A DNA stretch of 64,000 nucleotides from Plectosphaerella cucumerina (lineage: Eukaryota > Ascomycota > Sordariomycetes > Glomerellales > Plectosphaerellaceae). Position 1 is the first letter of the stretch. Each line of letters opens with the position of its first letter. Both the position numbers and the translations under genes were made by a program. The notes below the pieces were generated by a model. The model was not told the origin of the DNA, ran no database searches, and saw only the letters and a program-made list of their open reading frames with translations. Below are positions 14,001-26,062 of this stretch, one piece after another. The DNA is taken from contig JAGPXD010000002.1 of the NCBI GenBank assembly GCA_020746995.1, positions 4,712,001 through 4,776,000 of the forward strand, read 5' to 3'.

Positions 14001-14360
14001 TCCCATGTGGGAGTAGATGTGTAATTCTAGTATGTAGATGCTACCAGCAAAAGCTACCAAGCGTAGCAATGCTTGTCCATATTCGCATCTGAAGTCTTCG
14101 AATCCCGTTGAATAAGCCCTCGACTCACCCGAGGCATCTACGGATAGATACGCAGACAGCTCGAGGGTAATGTCCTGGCCTGTCCTTTTGCCCTTCATTC
14201 CGCCGTGGATTGCCAACCCAAGATGATGGAAAATCCTTGTATCCTGCAAGTAGGATGGGTATCGACCTCTCAAAGCAACCCAACGCCTTCCCAATGCTGT
14301 GCCGTAGATGAAGCCACTCAGTGAAACGCCTGAAATGCCCAGAAAGCCATTTTAGCCTGT
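5085..14360. other. 9.3-kb gene desert upstream of CDC25
   Basis: No protein family, tRNA or transposon is recognisable on either strand. Many open frames exist (for example 5708-6694 minus, 7499-8326 minus, 8423-9130 plus), but they look like products of GC-rich sequence: Ser/Pro/Arg-rich, overlapping one another in several frames, without conserved motifs. From about 5200 to 6200 the plus strand is strongly purine-rich, so the CDC25 sense strand is CT-rich, as in fungal promoters and leaders. The left end is therefore probably CDC25 5' regulatory DNA; the right end (about 13.9-14.36 kb) is probably the 3' UTR of the CWF19-like gene. The middle is unexplained. Confidence 0.6.
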
Positions 14361-16090
14361 TCAGGCCTGCGCAGGCGTGGTAAAGTCCCATTCCTTGAAA
14401 GCCGCGCGGTAGGCCTTGACGTCCGCCTTCTCCTCATCCTCTGTCTGGGAGCAGTCCTGCCAGATGAAGCGGCTCTCGAGGCCGAGGAGCTTGGCCACGA
14501 CACGGCGGGGGTATTGGAGATCGAAGCGAGGGGCATCCGGACCGTCGGGCAGAGGCATGACGAGGCTCTGACCCTTAATGCGGTCCTCGCCATTATCAGC
14601 CCAGATCCAGAGTCGGAAGTAGTCGCCGGCAGAGCGCTGGTCGTCGAAGGACAGCTCTTTCTCCTCAAAGGCAGGGTACTTCTGATTCTCCGCCTCAACC
14701 TTGAAACCGGCCTCGACGACGCCCTTGTACACCATGTCCGCAGGAACGGGGTGGAATTGCCAGTGGGAGTGGATGTTGCGCGCGCGCGAGATCTCCCAGG
14801 TCACAGCTCCGAGCTTGTGGCCCGAGGTCTTGGCCACCATGGCCTGAAGAGCCTCCTTGTAACGGACCATCTCGTTGTAAGTCTTGCGGCCGTCTTCGAT
14901 ACTGTAGCTCTCAGCGGCATGGGCGATCTGAGCCGTGTGAGCTTGCGGAGTAATGATGAAGTGACCAGGGAAATTAAGGCCGTGCTCAGCGAAGGTCGTG
15001 GGGGTTGCGAGCGGTCCCTTGGCAGTAGCAAGGTAGCTGTCGTCTCCAACCGAGCAGACCATGTGGAGTGAGAGGTTCGGGTTCGACAGACAGAAGAAGC
15101 ATCGGTCGGGGCCCGGGGGCGGAAGCGGCCTCTTCCTCTTCCTGTCTCTTCCGTGCTGTCCGCCCCTGTGGTTTCCGTTGGAGAAGCGGCTGAAGCCGGC
15201 CTCGTCGTCAGATCTGCGCTTGGGGGCTTTCTGAGAGAAGGGAGATACGGTGGTGTTGGGCGGAATCTCGACGGCCGTGTCTTGCAGGTTGAGGCTGAAT
15301 GCATACATTGCCTTGGCCTTGGAGGCATTTCCAAAAGGGGCCATGGAAATGAATCGGGTGACCGGAGCGGCATCGGCACCTTCCTCCTTCTGCTGCAAAA
15401 ATGGCTCACGCTCCCAGAAGAACTCTCCCGCGGAGGCAGACAGGTGGTAACGAGGCTTCAGCGTCGAACACAGCTGGGAGATATCCTGTGTGCTGAGGAT
15501 AGATGCCTGGTTCTCGGGACTCAGGGACAACTTCGATCCTGCCCAGATGGCAGCGGGCCACACAGCCGTAAGGAGAATGTCTGCTTTTCCGGCTCCCTTG
15601 AGGGTCTTGGCATCATGAGCGGAGTGGAAGGGAAGGTACTGTTCCTTAGACGTGCCTCCCATAAGCTCCGGGTCGAGCTGACCTCCCAAGGCCACAATGC
15701 GGATGCCGTCGGTAGTCTTCGTTGTGCTTCGCTTGCCCAAGTAGTGCATGTTCTCTGCAATCTCTTCATCTGCCTCAATCTTGGCGATGATGGACGTTGG
15801 CAGGGGAGTGGTGCCGACCGTGAAGTATGTCGGCAGGGGGACCTTGATGCCGCCGCTGATCAGAGCAGCAGCAGTCTCGTCGCCATTCGGTCCAAAGGTA
15901 TCGCCGGTAAGGATTGCGAAGCTGAAGTTGTTCTTGGCATGCAGCGACGCTGCTTTCGCGAATGCCTGTTCGAGGGCGCCATTGAGGCTTCCGAACACAA
16001 GCCTGAATGAAGGTTAGCTGCGTTCAGGTCACACCGCAAGTGCGCAATCCTTGGATTGATGCAGTTCACTTACACCTTAATGGACGCCAT
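14361..16090 (-). CDS. CWF19-like protein (Drn1/CWF19L1 family), lariat-debranching/splicing associated
   Basis: Two exons, 16090-16074 (17 nt) and 16002-14361, give 552 residues. The tiny first exon encodes MASIK plus two bases, and splicing yields MASIKVLVFGSLNGAL, the expected start of a calcineurin-like metallophosphatase fold. Without that exon the conserved first strand would be lost. The middle holds basic linker residues followed by the CwfJ C-terminal domain 1: a zinc-ligand-like CFFCLSNPNLSLHMV and a HIT-like HSHWQFHPVP. CwfJ domain 2 follows to the C terminus. Family knowledge: yeast Drn1 binds the debranching enzyme Dbr1 and post-splicing complexes, and S. pombe Cwf19 associates with Cdc5 spliceosomes. 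It is divergently arranged with UTP20 and shares a 365-bp promoter containing GATA motifs. Drn1-type and Cwf19-type paralogues are hard to separate by eye; the N-terminal phosphatase-like domain favours Drn1/CWF19L1. Confidence 0.88.
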
Positions 16091-16455
16091 GACTGTTGCT
16101 TCAAAGGTGCAGTGCTGGCTTTGATCTGGTGGTAACCAGGTAGGTTGGAGATGGGAAAGGGTTGGAGTTGCTTCATCTTTAAACGGAGGAACGAAGCTCT
16201 GATCGAGTTGAAGCTACCGGGAGGTCCGTGCGCCGTAGTGAATGTGCACGGACGCTGATTGGCGGAACATAAATTTAAGCGGACCCATCGTATCGATAAG
16301 ATCTTATCTGCCTTATCAGACCCAAAGCTGGACGACTGCCCAAATTTTTTTGATCGAGAAGAGACGGCTAGGACGCAGCGACCGTGGCGGGGAACAACCC
16401 AATCCTGTACAGAGTCAAGGACAACAACGGGGAGCCGATACCCTCCACCGCCAAG
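16091..16455. promoter_or_regulatory. Shared divergent promoter of CWF19-like gene and UTP20
   Basis: The 365 bp between the two start codons must hold both promoters. It contains a compact GATA-factor-type motif cluster (separate entry) and an AT-rich stretch, ACATAAATTTAAG, near 16268. Use of the ATG at 16456 for UTP20 leaves the in-frame GTG at 16384 inside the 5' leader. Confidence 0.6.
16291..16317. promoter_or_regulatory. GATA-motif cluster with a 14-bp perfect palindrome
   Basis: GATAAGATCTTATC at 16295-16308 is a perfect palindrome made of GATAAG and its inverse CTTATC. A further CTTATC lies at 16312-16317, and TATCGATA at 16291-16298 overlaps the left end. Fungal GATA regulators of the AreA/Nit2 type bind paired HGATAR sites, so three sites in about 23 bp is a strong candidate element. 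Binding itself is inferred. Confidence 0.5.
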
Positions 16456-19400
16456 ATGCCCGCGACTTCGTCAGGAAGAATCACAAAAGCCCGGAAGGGC
16501 AAGAAGCTGACTCCCCATCAAAAGAACCACCGATGGGAGTCCTTCACCACCAAGATCGGAAAGCTACACTCCCTCGACCCTCTGCGCAAAGTACGCCGCC
16601 ACGACCTCGAAACCGAAGACCTCGAAGCCTCCACATCATACTTCCGAAACGGCCTGGAAAAATGGAACGAGCTGAACATCGCTACCGGGTTCATCTCGTT
16701 CAAGCGAGGGGCCCTCCCCATCAGCGAGAGTCTTGCCCAGATCCTCCACCACGAGGAGAAGATCATGGACCTGCTGGCACAACACATTTCGATGCAGCAG
16801 AAGGAGTCTCTGGAGCCACTGCTGGATCTATTGACCGCATTGGCCCATGATCTCGGCGCTCGATTCGAAAAGCACTACGCCAGGTCTCTTGACCTTATCG
16901 TCTCCATCGCCGGCAAGCACCAGGACGTGGAAGTGATCGAGTGGACCTTTGCCGCCCTGGCCTTCCTGTTCAAATACCTGTCGAGACTCATAGTGCCGAA
17001 TCTGCAACCGACATACGACGTCCTCGCACCGCTCTTCGGCAAGACGAGGCACCCTCAGTACATTGCCCGCTTCGCAGCAGAGGCAACGAGCTTCCTCATC
17101 AAGAAGGCTGCTGCTCCGACACACAGGGAGACCGCTCTCGTCTCCATTGTACAACATGCCCGCGAAGATCTGGCCAGTATGCGTGGCGAACGGCAATTCC
17201 AACTATACCAGGATGGCATCATGACCATGTTTGCCGAGTCCATCAAGGGTTCTGGAGAGACTATCCACTCAACAGGTCCCTTCATTTTCAGGGCACTACT
17301 CAGGGCAATCCCAGAACAGGAGCTCGAGCTGACCGTGGAGCCGTACTGGACCAACGTCATCTGCGGTGTTCTGACTGCCGTGATCCATCACTCGAACCCG
17401 ACCAGCTTTACACCGGTACTGGAAACCCTCATCGAGGAGGCACAAGCCAGACTAGAGGAGGAAGTCAGCGGCAAGCCGTGGAGGCTTACGCCCCTAATTA
17501 GGATTCTCTCCATAGCGGCTGGTGTCCGTGCTGGAAATCGTGTCACAGAGTGGACGGCGGTTGCGCGGACATTCGTCGCGATGGTTGATGCCACTGCCAA
17601 GGCTGCCCCGGAGGTCTCAACCCTGGAAAGCTCGCTGGTCTGGCGCGACATCATTGTGAGCTCGGCGATCGTCTGGCACCACGCCCCCGTTGATGCGCTG
17701 ATCCCCCGCATCAACGACTTCACCACAGCCCTTCAGAGAAAGTCTCTCATGAGGTGGTTCATTCCTTTTTGTGCATATTTCTCAGAGCTTGATGCTCAGC
17801 GTTTCCGAAGTCTCTTCCAGAGTTATTTCCAGCGGTAAGTGTTTGTCCCGCTCTGCGCCAGACTCAACTAATGACCCCTTAGATTCATTGTTACGCACTG
17901 GTCCGACGGACACAACGACGACGAACTGTGTATTTTCCTCCCCAAGATGGTCAAGTCCAGGAGTCTCCCTGCCCCTGGCGACAAGGAGACCCTGAATCTG
18001 CCCCGCAGCTGGCAGGACCAGATTGTTGCCAAATTCGAGCGCCTCGAGGTCTCCCCTTTCCCCGAGCGCGGAACATACGACAAGGACCCCCAGACATGGA
18101 GGGACCGTTGCCTCCCCAAGTACTCTATCCTCCTGGATCTGCTCAACTCGACCACTGTGCATCCCTCGGCAACAGCCAAGATCGCAGATCTACTTCTCCG
18201 AAAGCTGAAGTTGGCACTCAGGCCGACGTCTACCCTGGCGTCCGACGAGGTACACTTCAGTGTCAGTCAAGGCTTCCATGCTTATCTCCGTATGAGCAAA
18301 GTGGCCGGACCTGTCGACCCCAGCCTCCACCCACTTCTGCAAGCTGCCCTCCCGCGGTTTAGCAGGTCGGTCGGTTTCTTGCAGGCATACTGCGACTACG
18401 TTTTGGCGACCAAGGCCTCACCTGGCGTAGAGCGCCAGGAGAGCAGCAGCAGCGACGAGGACTCGACCAGTGGAGAAGATCCCGTCACCAAGGCGCTGGT
18501 GGACAACCTCTCTTCCCCCTCACATGAACTTCGGCTCGCGACCCTCAGGATCCTTCAACAACTACAGTCAACACCCGACGAGCAGTCCATCCTTCCTCTC
18601 ATGGCCGATATCGAAGACACGCCGCTCAGCATCGAGACCATGCGCACTGTCGGCATGCACCTCCGCAAGCTTGGTCTGTCGTACGCCTCGCTCACCGAGG
18701 GTTCTTGGCTGCGCCAGGCCGTGCCCAGCTTCCTCTTTGGTATGATGACACTGAAGCTTACGCCCCTTTGGAATGACGCCACGGAGGCTCTGAAGCAGGT
18801 CGCCGAGACCAAGAGCGGCGAGGAAGTCGTCACCACGCTGGCCCTCGAATGGCTGACTGTGCCGTCCATGCGCGGCTCTGGGCCCGGTGGCCCACCACCT
18901 GCCCGCAACAACATCGGTCTGACCAACTTTGATTGCACCAACATCCAGCGGCTACAGGGGCAGGCCGATGAAGTTCAGCAAGTGGTCGAGAAGGCTCTCG
19001 ACATGATGCTGGAGTCTTTCGACAAGCAACAGGAAAGCGTCGAAATCCGGCCCGCGAATGCACGGTCACAGGCCCTCAAAGTGCTCAACGCCCTTCCCGC
19101 CTTGGCCGAAAAGCGCTCGAGGAAGCTTGTTCCCTTCTTCCTCAGCTGGGCCGAGGACGCCCCAGAATCTGACGAAAGCTCGGAGGACGCTGAGGCCTCG
19201 CTGGAGGGCCAGACTTGGTCGCTGTTCGACCGCAAGGCGCTGCTGAGCGTTTTCAACCAATTTGTCAATCCGAGGTCTCTCTACGAAAGCCAGAGAGTGT
19301 ACAGTGCCCTGCTTCACCTGATGGAGAACGGCGACATCGAGGTGCAGAAATCGACCCTCAAGGCACTGCTTGGCTGGAAGCAAGAAGGCGTCAAGCCCTA

Positions 19401-22400
19401 CCAGGAGAATCTTGAATACCTCCTGGACGAAGCCCGGTTCAAGAACGAGCTTACTGTTCTCATGCAAGGCGAGCAGACGATCCAGCCGGAGCACAGGGCA
19501 GAGCTCATGCCCATCCTTCTCCGACTGCTCTACGGCCGGACTATCTCCAAGAAGGGCGCTGCTAGCGGAAGACACGGTCTGCAAGCCACTCGTCTGGCCG
19601 TGCTGAGAAATCTCCCCCAAGAAGACCTTGGCAGCTTCCTTGACATTGCAGTCGGCAAGCTGAGAGACGTTCGCGTTGTTGACGAGAACGGTCTGCAAGA
19701 GAGTGTGGTCTCTCGCGAGCTCCTGCCTCCCCGGAAGCAGGTCGGTTTCATGAACATGATGATGCCTCTGATCAACGAGCTCGGCGCCGACGTTGAGCCT
19801 TATGTCGACACGCTCCTCAACGCCGTCCTGTACTGCCTGATCTACGCCTGCCGCAAGCTCAGGGAGATCGCCGACGAAGCCGAGGCCGACTCAGACGAGG
19901 AGGGCAAGGAGGCCACCCACGAGTCCCTCATGAAGGTCGTTCGCACGGCTGGTCTCAAGTGCATCATTGCACTCTTCCGCAACGCTCCCGACTTTGCATG
20001 GGATCGGTTTGCCAGCACCATCATTACCGAAGTGGTGTCTCCCCGCATCCCGAACTTGCCGCAGGAGAACACCCAGGGTGTCTCCGGTCTGCTGCAGCTG
20101 CTCTCCATCTGGTCGCAGCTCCCCAAGGCCGCCATGTACCTTGCAATGAACAAGCAGATCGTGCCCAAGGTCATCGAGTGCGTGTCCATGGAGAAGAGCA
20201 AGGACGAAGTCAAGGTGTTCTGCTTGACCATCATCCGAAACCTCATCAAGCTGGCCTCCGCCTCAGCAATCGATTCCGAGTTCAACGAACTCATCAAGGT
20301 CGAGTTGCTTGACCCCAGCACAGACCTGCTCCTTCGGAACGTCGCCGCGGCACTCAAGTCTGAAGGCATCAGCGGCATTCTACTTGAGGCATGCCTCGAG
20401 ACTGTGGTCGAAATCTCACCCTTCGTCGAGACTTCAGAGAATGTCCAGGAAATCCTGCAGATCTCCACGTTCCTGCTCAACCAACCGGCAAAGAAAGTCA
20501 GCCCCAGGGCCAAGGGTCAGATTCTGCTGATCCTGGAGCAATTCGTCACCCTGCACGAAGCCAACGGCGTCGATCTGAGTCCCTCTACGAAGCTTTTCAC
20601 CGGCATCTTCGAAACCGTGTCCGGCTTGTTCAGCTACTTCAAGGATCGGGAGAACAGGCAGACGGCCTGCCGCCTACTCGCCATTCTCGCCCAGAAGGAT
20701 GCCGCCCTCGAACAGATCGCGAAAATCTGCGCTACTCTCAACTCCTTCATTGAGGACCGCCTTGACGAGCCCGATTACGACAAGCGCCTCACGGGCTTCA
20801 ATGAGATTTCTGGCAAGCAAGCTCCCTTGGACAATCGCCAGTGGCTGCCGCTGCTCCACAACCTGACCTACTTCCTCGGCAACGACGAGGAATATGGTGT
20901 CTTGAGCTCCAACGCTGCTGACGCCTTGCGTGCGTTCATCAGGGACGCTGCAGTGGCCGCCGACGAAGCCCTGCAGCGAGCGTTCCATGTCCAGCTGGAG
21001 AAGATCGTGGTGCCGGCCTTGTATACTGGCGCTCGCGACTTTTCCGCCACTGTGAGGCGCGAGTGCCTCCGTGTCTTCGGCTTCCTCCTGTCCCACATGC
21101 CGACGTGGTCAGGCGTTTCCGACCTGAAGGCGCTGCTGATCGACACGGATGAGGAGTCGTCGGAACCGGCCTTCTTCTTCAACATTCTTAGCCCCGCCAC
21201 ATCTCGACAGCTTGAGGCCCTCCAGATGCTCGAGACCGCAAACGAGACGTCCGAGTTCAGCAGCCAGAACCTGTACCACTTCTTCATCCCCATTCTGGAG
21301 CACTTCGTTGTCGGAAAGGCGGACAACTCGGACGACAAGGGTCTGGGTGCTCAGGCGGCCATCACCATTGGCGCCCTGTCGGCCTCTCTCGAATGGAAGC
21401 ACTTCCGCGTCGTTCTTCAACGTTACATCAGCTTCGTCGATTCGAAGCCCGATCTCCAGAAGCAGGTGAACAGACTTCTGGGCAAGGTCGCGGATACCCT
21501 GGTGAGCGTTTCTCAGTCGGCCTACGGGGAGGACGCCATGCAGGCCGAGAAGGCCGATGGATCATCCGTGTCGAAGCATCTGCACCAGACCCTGCCGCTG
21601 CAGGAGAAGTTGAGCACGGACATGGTCAACAATTACCTCCCATCTCTCCTGAAGCACCTGAACCACAAGGATGACTCGGAAGTCAGTCACCGTGTCCCGG
21701 TCGGTGTCATCATTGTCAAGCTCCTGACCATCCTGCCCGAGGATGTGATGAGCTTGAAGCTGGCAGGCGTTTTGACGGACATATGCCACATTCTGCGAAG
21801 TAAGAACTCCGAATCTCGCGACATGGCACGGGAGACTCTATCCTCAATCTCCACAATTCTGGGACCCAGTCACTTTGGCTTCATCCTCAAGGAGCTGAGC
21901 AGCGCTCTGCGGCGAGGCTACCAGCTGCACGTGTTCTCCTACACTCTGCATTCCATTCTGTTGCAAGTCATCCCCGAGTTCGAACAGGGATCACTTGACT
22001 ACTGCCTGCCGGCCATTGTCACCGTCATCATCGACGACGTCTTCGGTGTCACGGGTCAAGAGAAGGATGCCGACGGCTACACAACGCAGATGAAAGAGGT
22101 CAAGTCCAGCAAGAGTCAAGACTCGATGGAACTTATCGCAAAGACGGTTTCAGTCAGCCACCTCGTTGACCTTGTACGTCCTCTGCAGGCTCTGCTGATG
22201 CAGAAGGTCGACCTCAAGTTGGTGCGCAAGATTGATGTTCTGCTCAACCGCATCACGACTGGCCTGCTTCAGAACCCGGCCGCCGAAAGCAGGGATACCC
22301 TGATCTTCTGCTACGAAGTCATCCAGGATGTGTACAAGGCCCAGAAGCCCGAAGCGGAGGTCAGGATCGACCCTCGTCTCAAAAAGTATCTGTACCAGAA

Positions 22401-24414
22401 GGGCGTGCGCAAGTCGGAACGGGACGCGCAGACCAAGCACACCTACAAGCTTGTCAAGTTTGCTCTCGACATTCTCCGATCGATCCTCAAGAAGCACGAC
22501 AGCCTTCGAAACGAAGCCAACCTTCTGGGCTTCATCGGCATCTTCGGCGACGCCGTTGTTGCCGGCGAGGAGGAAGTCAAGATTGCTGCCTTCAAGCTCC
22601 TGACTACTCTGGTCAAGGTTCCGTTCAACTCCGATGCCGGCCTTGGTCTGTACAAGGTCGCCACAAAGGAAGCCATCAAGAGTCTTTCGTACTCATCGAC
22701 GACGTCGTCGGATCTGTCGCAGTCTGCGCTGAAGCTGGTGTCAGTCGTGCTTCGCGACAAGCGGGAGATCAAGGTCAACCCTAGCGCCGTGGAGATGCTT
22801 CTCAGCAAACTCAAGGACGACCTCACCGAGCCCCTCTATCGTCACGTCACCTTCAACTTCCTGAGATCTTTGCTGGACAGCAAGATCCAGACCGATGTGG
22901 TCTACGACACTCTCGACTACGTCGGCACGGTGATGATCACCAACGACGACAAGGACACTCGGGATCTCGCGAGAGGCGCCTTCTTCCAGTTCCTCAGGGA
23001 GTACCCTCAACAGAAGGCCAGGTGGACGCAGCAGCTTGACTTCATCGTCGCCAACCTCAAGTACGAGAGGGAGGGCGGCCGCCTGTCGGTCATGGAAATC
23101 ATCCACCTGCTCCTAAAGAAGTCTCTGGAGGAGTACGTCCAGGAGATCGTGTCAACCTGTTTCATTCCTCTCGTTTTCGTCGTTGCCAACGACGACAGCG
23201 AGAAGTGCCGCCTGGCTGCCGGTGAGCTTCTCAAGGAGATCTTCCGAAGGGCCGACAAGCAGCGACAGCGCGAGTTCCTCGATCTTCTCCGCTCCTGGCT
23301 CGCGCAGGAAGACAACGATGCGGTGCTTGGTCTTGGCATTCAGGCTTTCGGGTTCTACTTTGAGTCCCGAGAGCCGTCCGTCAAGGACAACAAGGAGGTG
23401 AAGCTGGTCTATGGCAAGATTGCCGAGGTCATCGGTGCTGGAGACATCAAGGTTGCAGATGAAGGCCTCGTCAACAATGCGCTGGGTGTAGCGCAGACCC
23501 TCGTCCAACATTACCCCGCCCTGCTACTCTCCGACGGCACACAGGACTTCTGGGCAGACGTTCGTGGCTGCCTCGCGCATCCCGAGGCATCTGTCAAGCT
23601 CAGCACCGTCAAGCTCCTGAGCGCTTACCTGGCCGACTTTGCTGGACAACCCGCCGAGGCTGGCAATCAGCTTCAGGGCTCTCATGGCCTCACCCTTGGC
23701 CCGGGCGACATTGAGGATCTCGTGTCTCTGGCCCTGAGTACGCTGAGGGTCCAGGAGATCGAGGATACTCTGGCTGCCGAGATAACTCAAGTGATCATCT
23801 TCCTGGCTCCCCGACTGAAGCTGAGGAGACAGGAGGCACCGAATGCTGAAGCCCTGGGCGACAACGACGAAGCAGATGAGGAAGAGTCCCGCATCGACGG
23901 CGAAGGAAAGGACCTGCAGTACCTCTTCTGGAAGCTGTCGACCATCCTTCGGCAAGACGTCAAGCGGACATCGGAGGGTATGACTCCCAAGGTGGTCGCA
24001 ATGGAGGTTCTCGAGACCATCTGCCGCCGTGTGCCCGAGTCGCACATCGAGCCCTCCCTCAAGACCATCCTCTACCCGCTCCAGAGCATCACGGACCCGA
24101 ACGTCTCCGTGCCGTTCTCCCTGGACGACGGGTTCAAGACCAAGCACGAGGCGGTCAAGAACCGGGCGCAGATCCTCATGGAGTCGCTGCAGAAGAAGTT
24201 TGGCACGGCCACCTTCACGGCGCAGCTGCTCACCATCAGGGAGGAAGTCAAGGCGCGTCGGCAGGCGAGGTCGACCAAGCGCAAGATCGAAGCCGTGGCG
24301 CACCCGGAGAAGCACATCATGGACAAGCGCAAGAAGACGGACAAGAAGAAGGAGAAGAAGAAGGTCCGGGGCCAGGAGTACAAGGCCTACCGGCAGTCGT
24401 TCAAGCAATGGTGA
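16456..24414 (+). CDS. UTP20: UTP20-like U3 snoRNP / SSU processome HEAT-repeat protein
   Basis: Very large HEAT-repeat scaffold of the 90S pre-ribosome, needed for 18S rRNA processing in the nucleolus. Exons 16456-17834 and 17883-24414, separated by a 48-nt GT-AG intron, give 2636 residues; yeast Utp20 has about 2490 and human about 2785. The frame is open further upstream to a GTG at 16384, but the first ATG at 16456 (MPATSSGRITKARKGKK) matches the usual N terminus, followed by NHRWESFTTKI. The intron joins ...SYFQR to FIVTHWSDGHND; without it the frame stops at TAA (17836). The C terminus is strongly basic (KRKKTDKKKEKKKVRGQEYK, from about 24328), as expected for an rRNA-binding nucleolar protein, and ends in QSFKQW. 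An acidic Ser/Asp patch occurs near 18440-18480. Assignment is by overall length, N-terminal and C-terminal signatures. Confidence 0.93.
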
Positions 24415-24811
24415 TGGAGCATGCATGGCGCTTGGCCTGTGAAGCATGGGATCGGCGTTTGGGTTTGCATGCATGTAACATGTTGAGGGGATCATCAAAA
24501 TGGTATTGGGTAGTCTATATTGTACATGGGCTTGCCTGCCCGTTTCTCTTTCTTACATCTGGCCTGATGATGCGGTTGCGAGAAGCTGAAAGTGCCCTGC
24601 ACATGAACGCTCCGCTTTTGGGTATTTGACCTCTTGTCATGCCAAACCAGTGATCCAAGTGACCAATCGTACTCTTACAAGGACAGAGCCTCCGTCATGT
24701 CCCATATTACAGTGGTTTCTTCGTTTCTCGTCGATCGGCTTGTTTGCCGTGTGGGCTGCTGGGTGTGTATGCCATATTCAGATGTCGCTGTGTCGCGTTG
24801 ATTCTTCCTGT
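24415..24811. other. Convergent 3' region between UTP20 and the Zim17-like gene
   Basis: Both genes point into this 397-bp spacer, so it should contain both 3' UTRs and polyadenylation sites. Nothing else is evident. Confidence 0.6.
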
Positions 24812-25384
24812 TTACTTCGACTCGGGGCTGGTTGTCTCGGAGCTCGCCGTCTCAGCTGGTTCTTCTGCCCAGAACTCGATATCCCCGTCCTCGCCTAGTG
24901 TGCCCTTCTTGACGAGCTGCCCCTTCTCGCGCATGATGTCTTCGATGGTGACTTTTCGGTCACCAAAGATGCCGAGATGGTCGCTGATGACGTGCCTATT
25001 ACGGCAGCTGGGACATGTGACGAGGACAGAGCCGTGGTGATAACCTTGCTTCGAGATGTTGTGTGTCGACGGCGTGTCGCAGGGCGCGCAGGTGAATTTG
25101 AGTCGGTAGTGGGGTTGAGACTCGACACGAGACCGTGGTGGTTTTCCGATATCCAAAGAGTCTTGAGAGACCGGAGAGTTCTCAGAGCCCGACGACGCGG
25201 GGGCAGGAGGCCGAGGAATCGTGTGAGCACAGCGATGCTGTGTAGTCGGCAGTGAAGCAACAATGGCTGACTGGTATCGGGGGATGGCAAGTCGTGATGT
25301 CGCAACGCGTAGAGAAGACTGAGACTGAGATGGCACACCCCTCAACAAGGGCAGAAGGGATGACAGAAAGTTTCGCGATGCCAT
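24812..25384 (-). CDS. Zim17/Hep1-type (DNL) mitochondrial zinc-finger protein
   Basis: Single-exon frame of 190 residues from the ATG at 25384. Residues 1-60 are rich in Ser, Arg and Leu with almost no acids (MASRNFLSSLLPLLRG...), typical of a mitochondrial matrix presequence. The zinc domain follows: CAPC at 99-102 and CPSC at 124-127 with the family sequence CPSCRNRHVISDHLGIFGD. Family knowledge: Zim17/Hep1 (Tim15) keeps matrix Hsp70 (Ssc1) soluble and supports protein import. The tail (160-190) is acidic and Ser/Thr-rich. The frame is open upstream of 25384, but the first ATG and the presequence fix the start here. It is divergent from cullin-3, with 678 bp between start codons. Confidence 0.9.
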   Translation of the reverse strand: MASRNFLSSLLPLLRGVPSQSQSSLRVATSRLAIPRYQSAIVASLPTTQHRCAHTIPRPPAPASSGSENSPVSQDSLDIGKPPRSRVESQPHYRLKFTCAPCDTPSTHNISKQGYHHGSVLVTCPSCRNRHVISDHLGIFGDRKVTIEDIMREKGQLVKKGTLGEDGDIEFWAEEPAETASSETTSPESK

Positions 25385-26062
25385 GGTGAGTGAGTGGGAC
25401 AAGTATCGGTGTATCGCGGTGGTTCGGTATCGTGGTGGTTCGGTCGGCTTTTGATAGTTCAAGCTTGGTTGCTTGCCACCCAGGCCAGGCACAAAAACTT
25501 GAGGTTCAAAGTGCTTCTTGAAGTATCGAAGAGCTTACGTCATCACATCCCATTCACTGGGAGACGCTAGTAGAAGCGATCCAATCAGCGTCTGAAGATA
25601 TATGGGACGACTCTGCCGAGGTGGGTTTGATGCTTAGAACAAGAGCTCCAGGTGGAAGGCGTCCTCTGGGGAAGGACCGTGACTGCAGCCTTGCGCCCTG
25701 CCTTTCCACAATCCTGGCCCTCGGAATCACTGGCTTTAGCAATGTCTTTGCAGCCTTCACAAGCTCCCGACCCTCTTCCCTCCAGAACAGAAAAGTTCCC
25801 CGACTAATTCTTTCTCCCCTCCCTTTCATCGCTGCTCGCTCCTTCGTCCAGGCAGCACGCAGCACGCCACATCGAGAGCCGTCGATACCCCGAAATCTTA
25901 CCCCGCGATCAAGCTGTGAATAGCTTCACATTCACACAACCCGACTCGGCCGTTCCTTGCTCTTCTCTTCGAGTCCATTCCAGCAAGGCGATTCCATCCG
26001 ACACAAGTTCCTCCAAGCTCCATTCATACCCCCGTCGCTGCTATTGCAGGCAACTCGCGACA
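25385..26062. promoter_or_regulatory. Divergent promoter between Zim17-like gene and CUL3
   Basis: The spacer carries both 5' leaders. The half nearest CUL3 (about 25740-26060) is CT-rich on the plus strand, typical of fungal promoters and leaders. No recognisable binding-site cluster or RNA gene was found. Confidence 0.5.

Noticed and set aside
16384..16455. UTP20 start at the upstream in-frame GTG
   Set aside because: Eukaryotic genes rarely use GTG, and the ATG at 16456 matches the family's N terminus.
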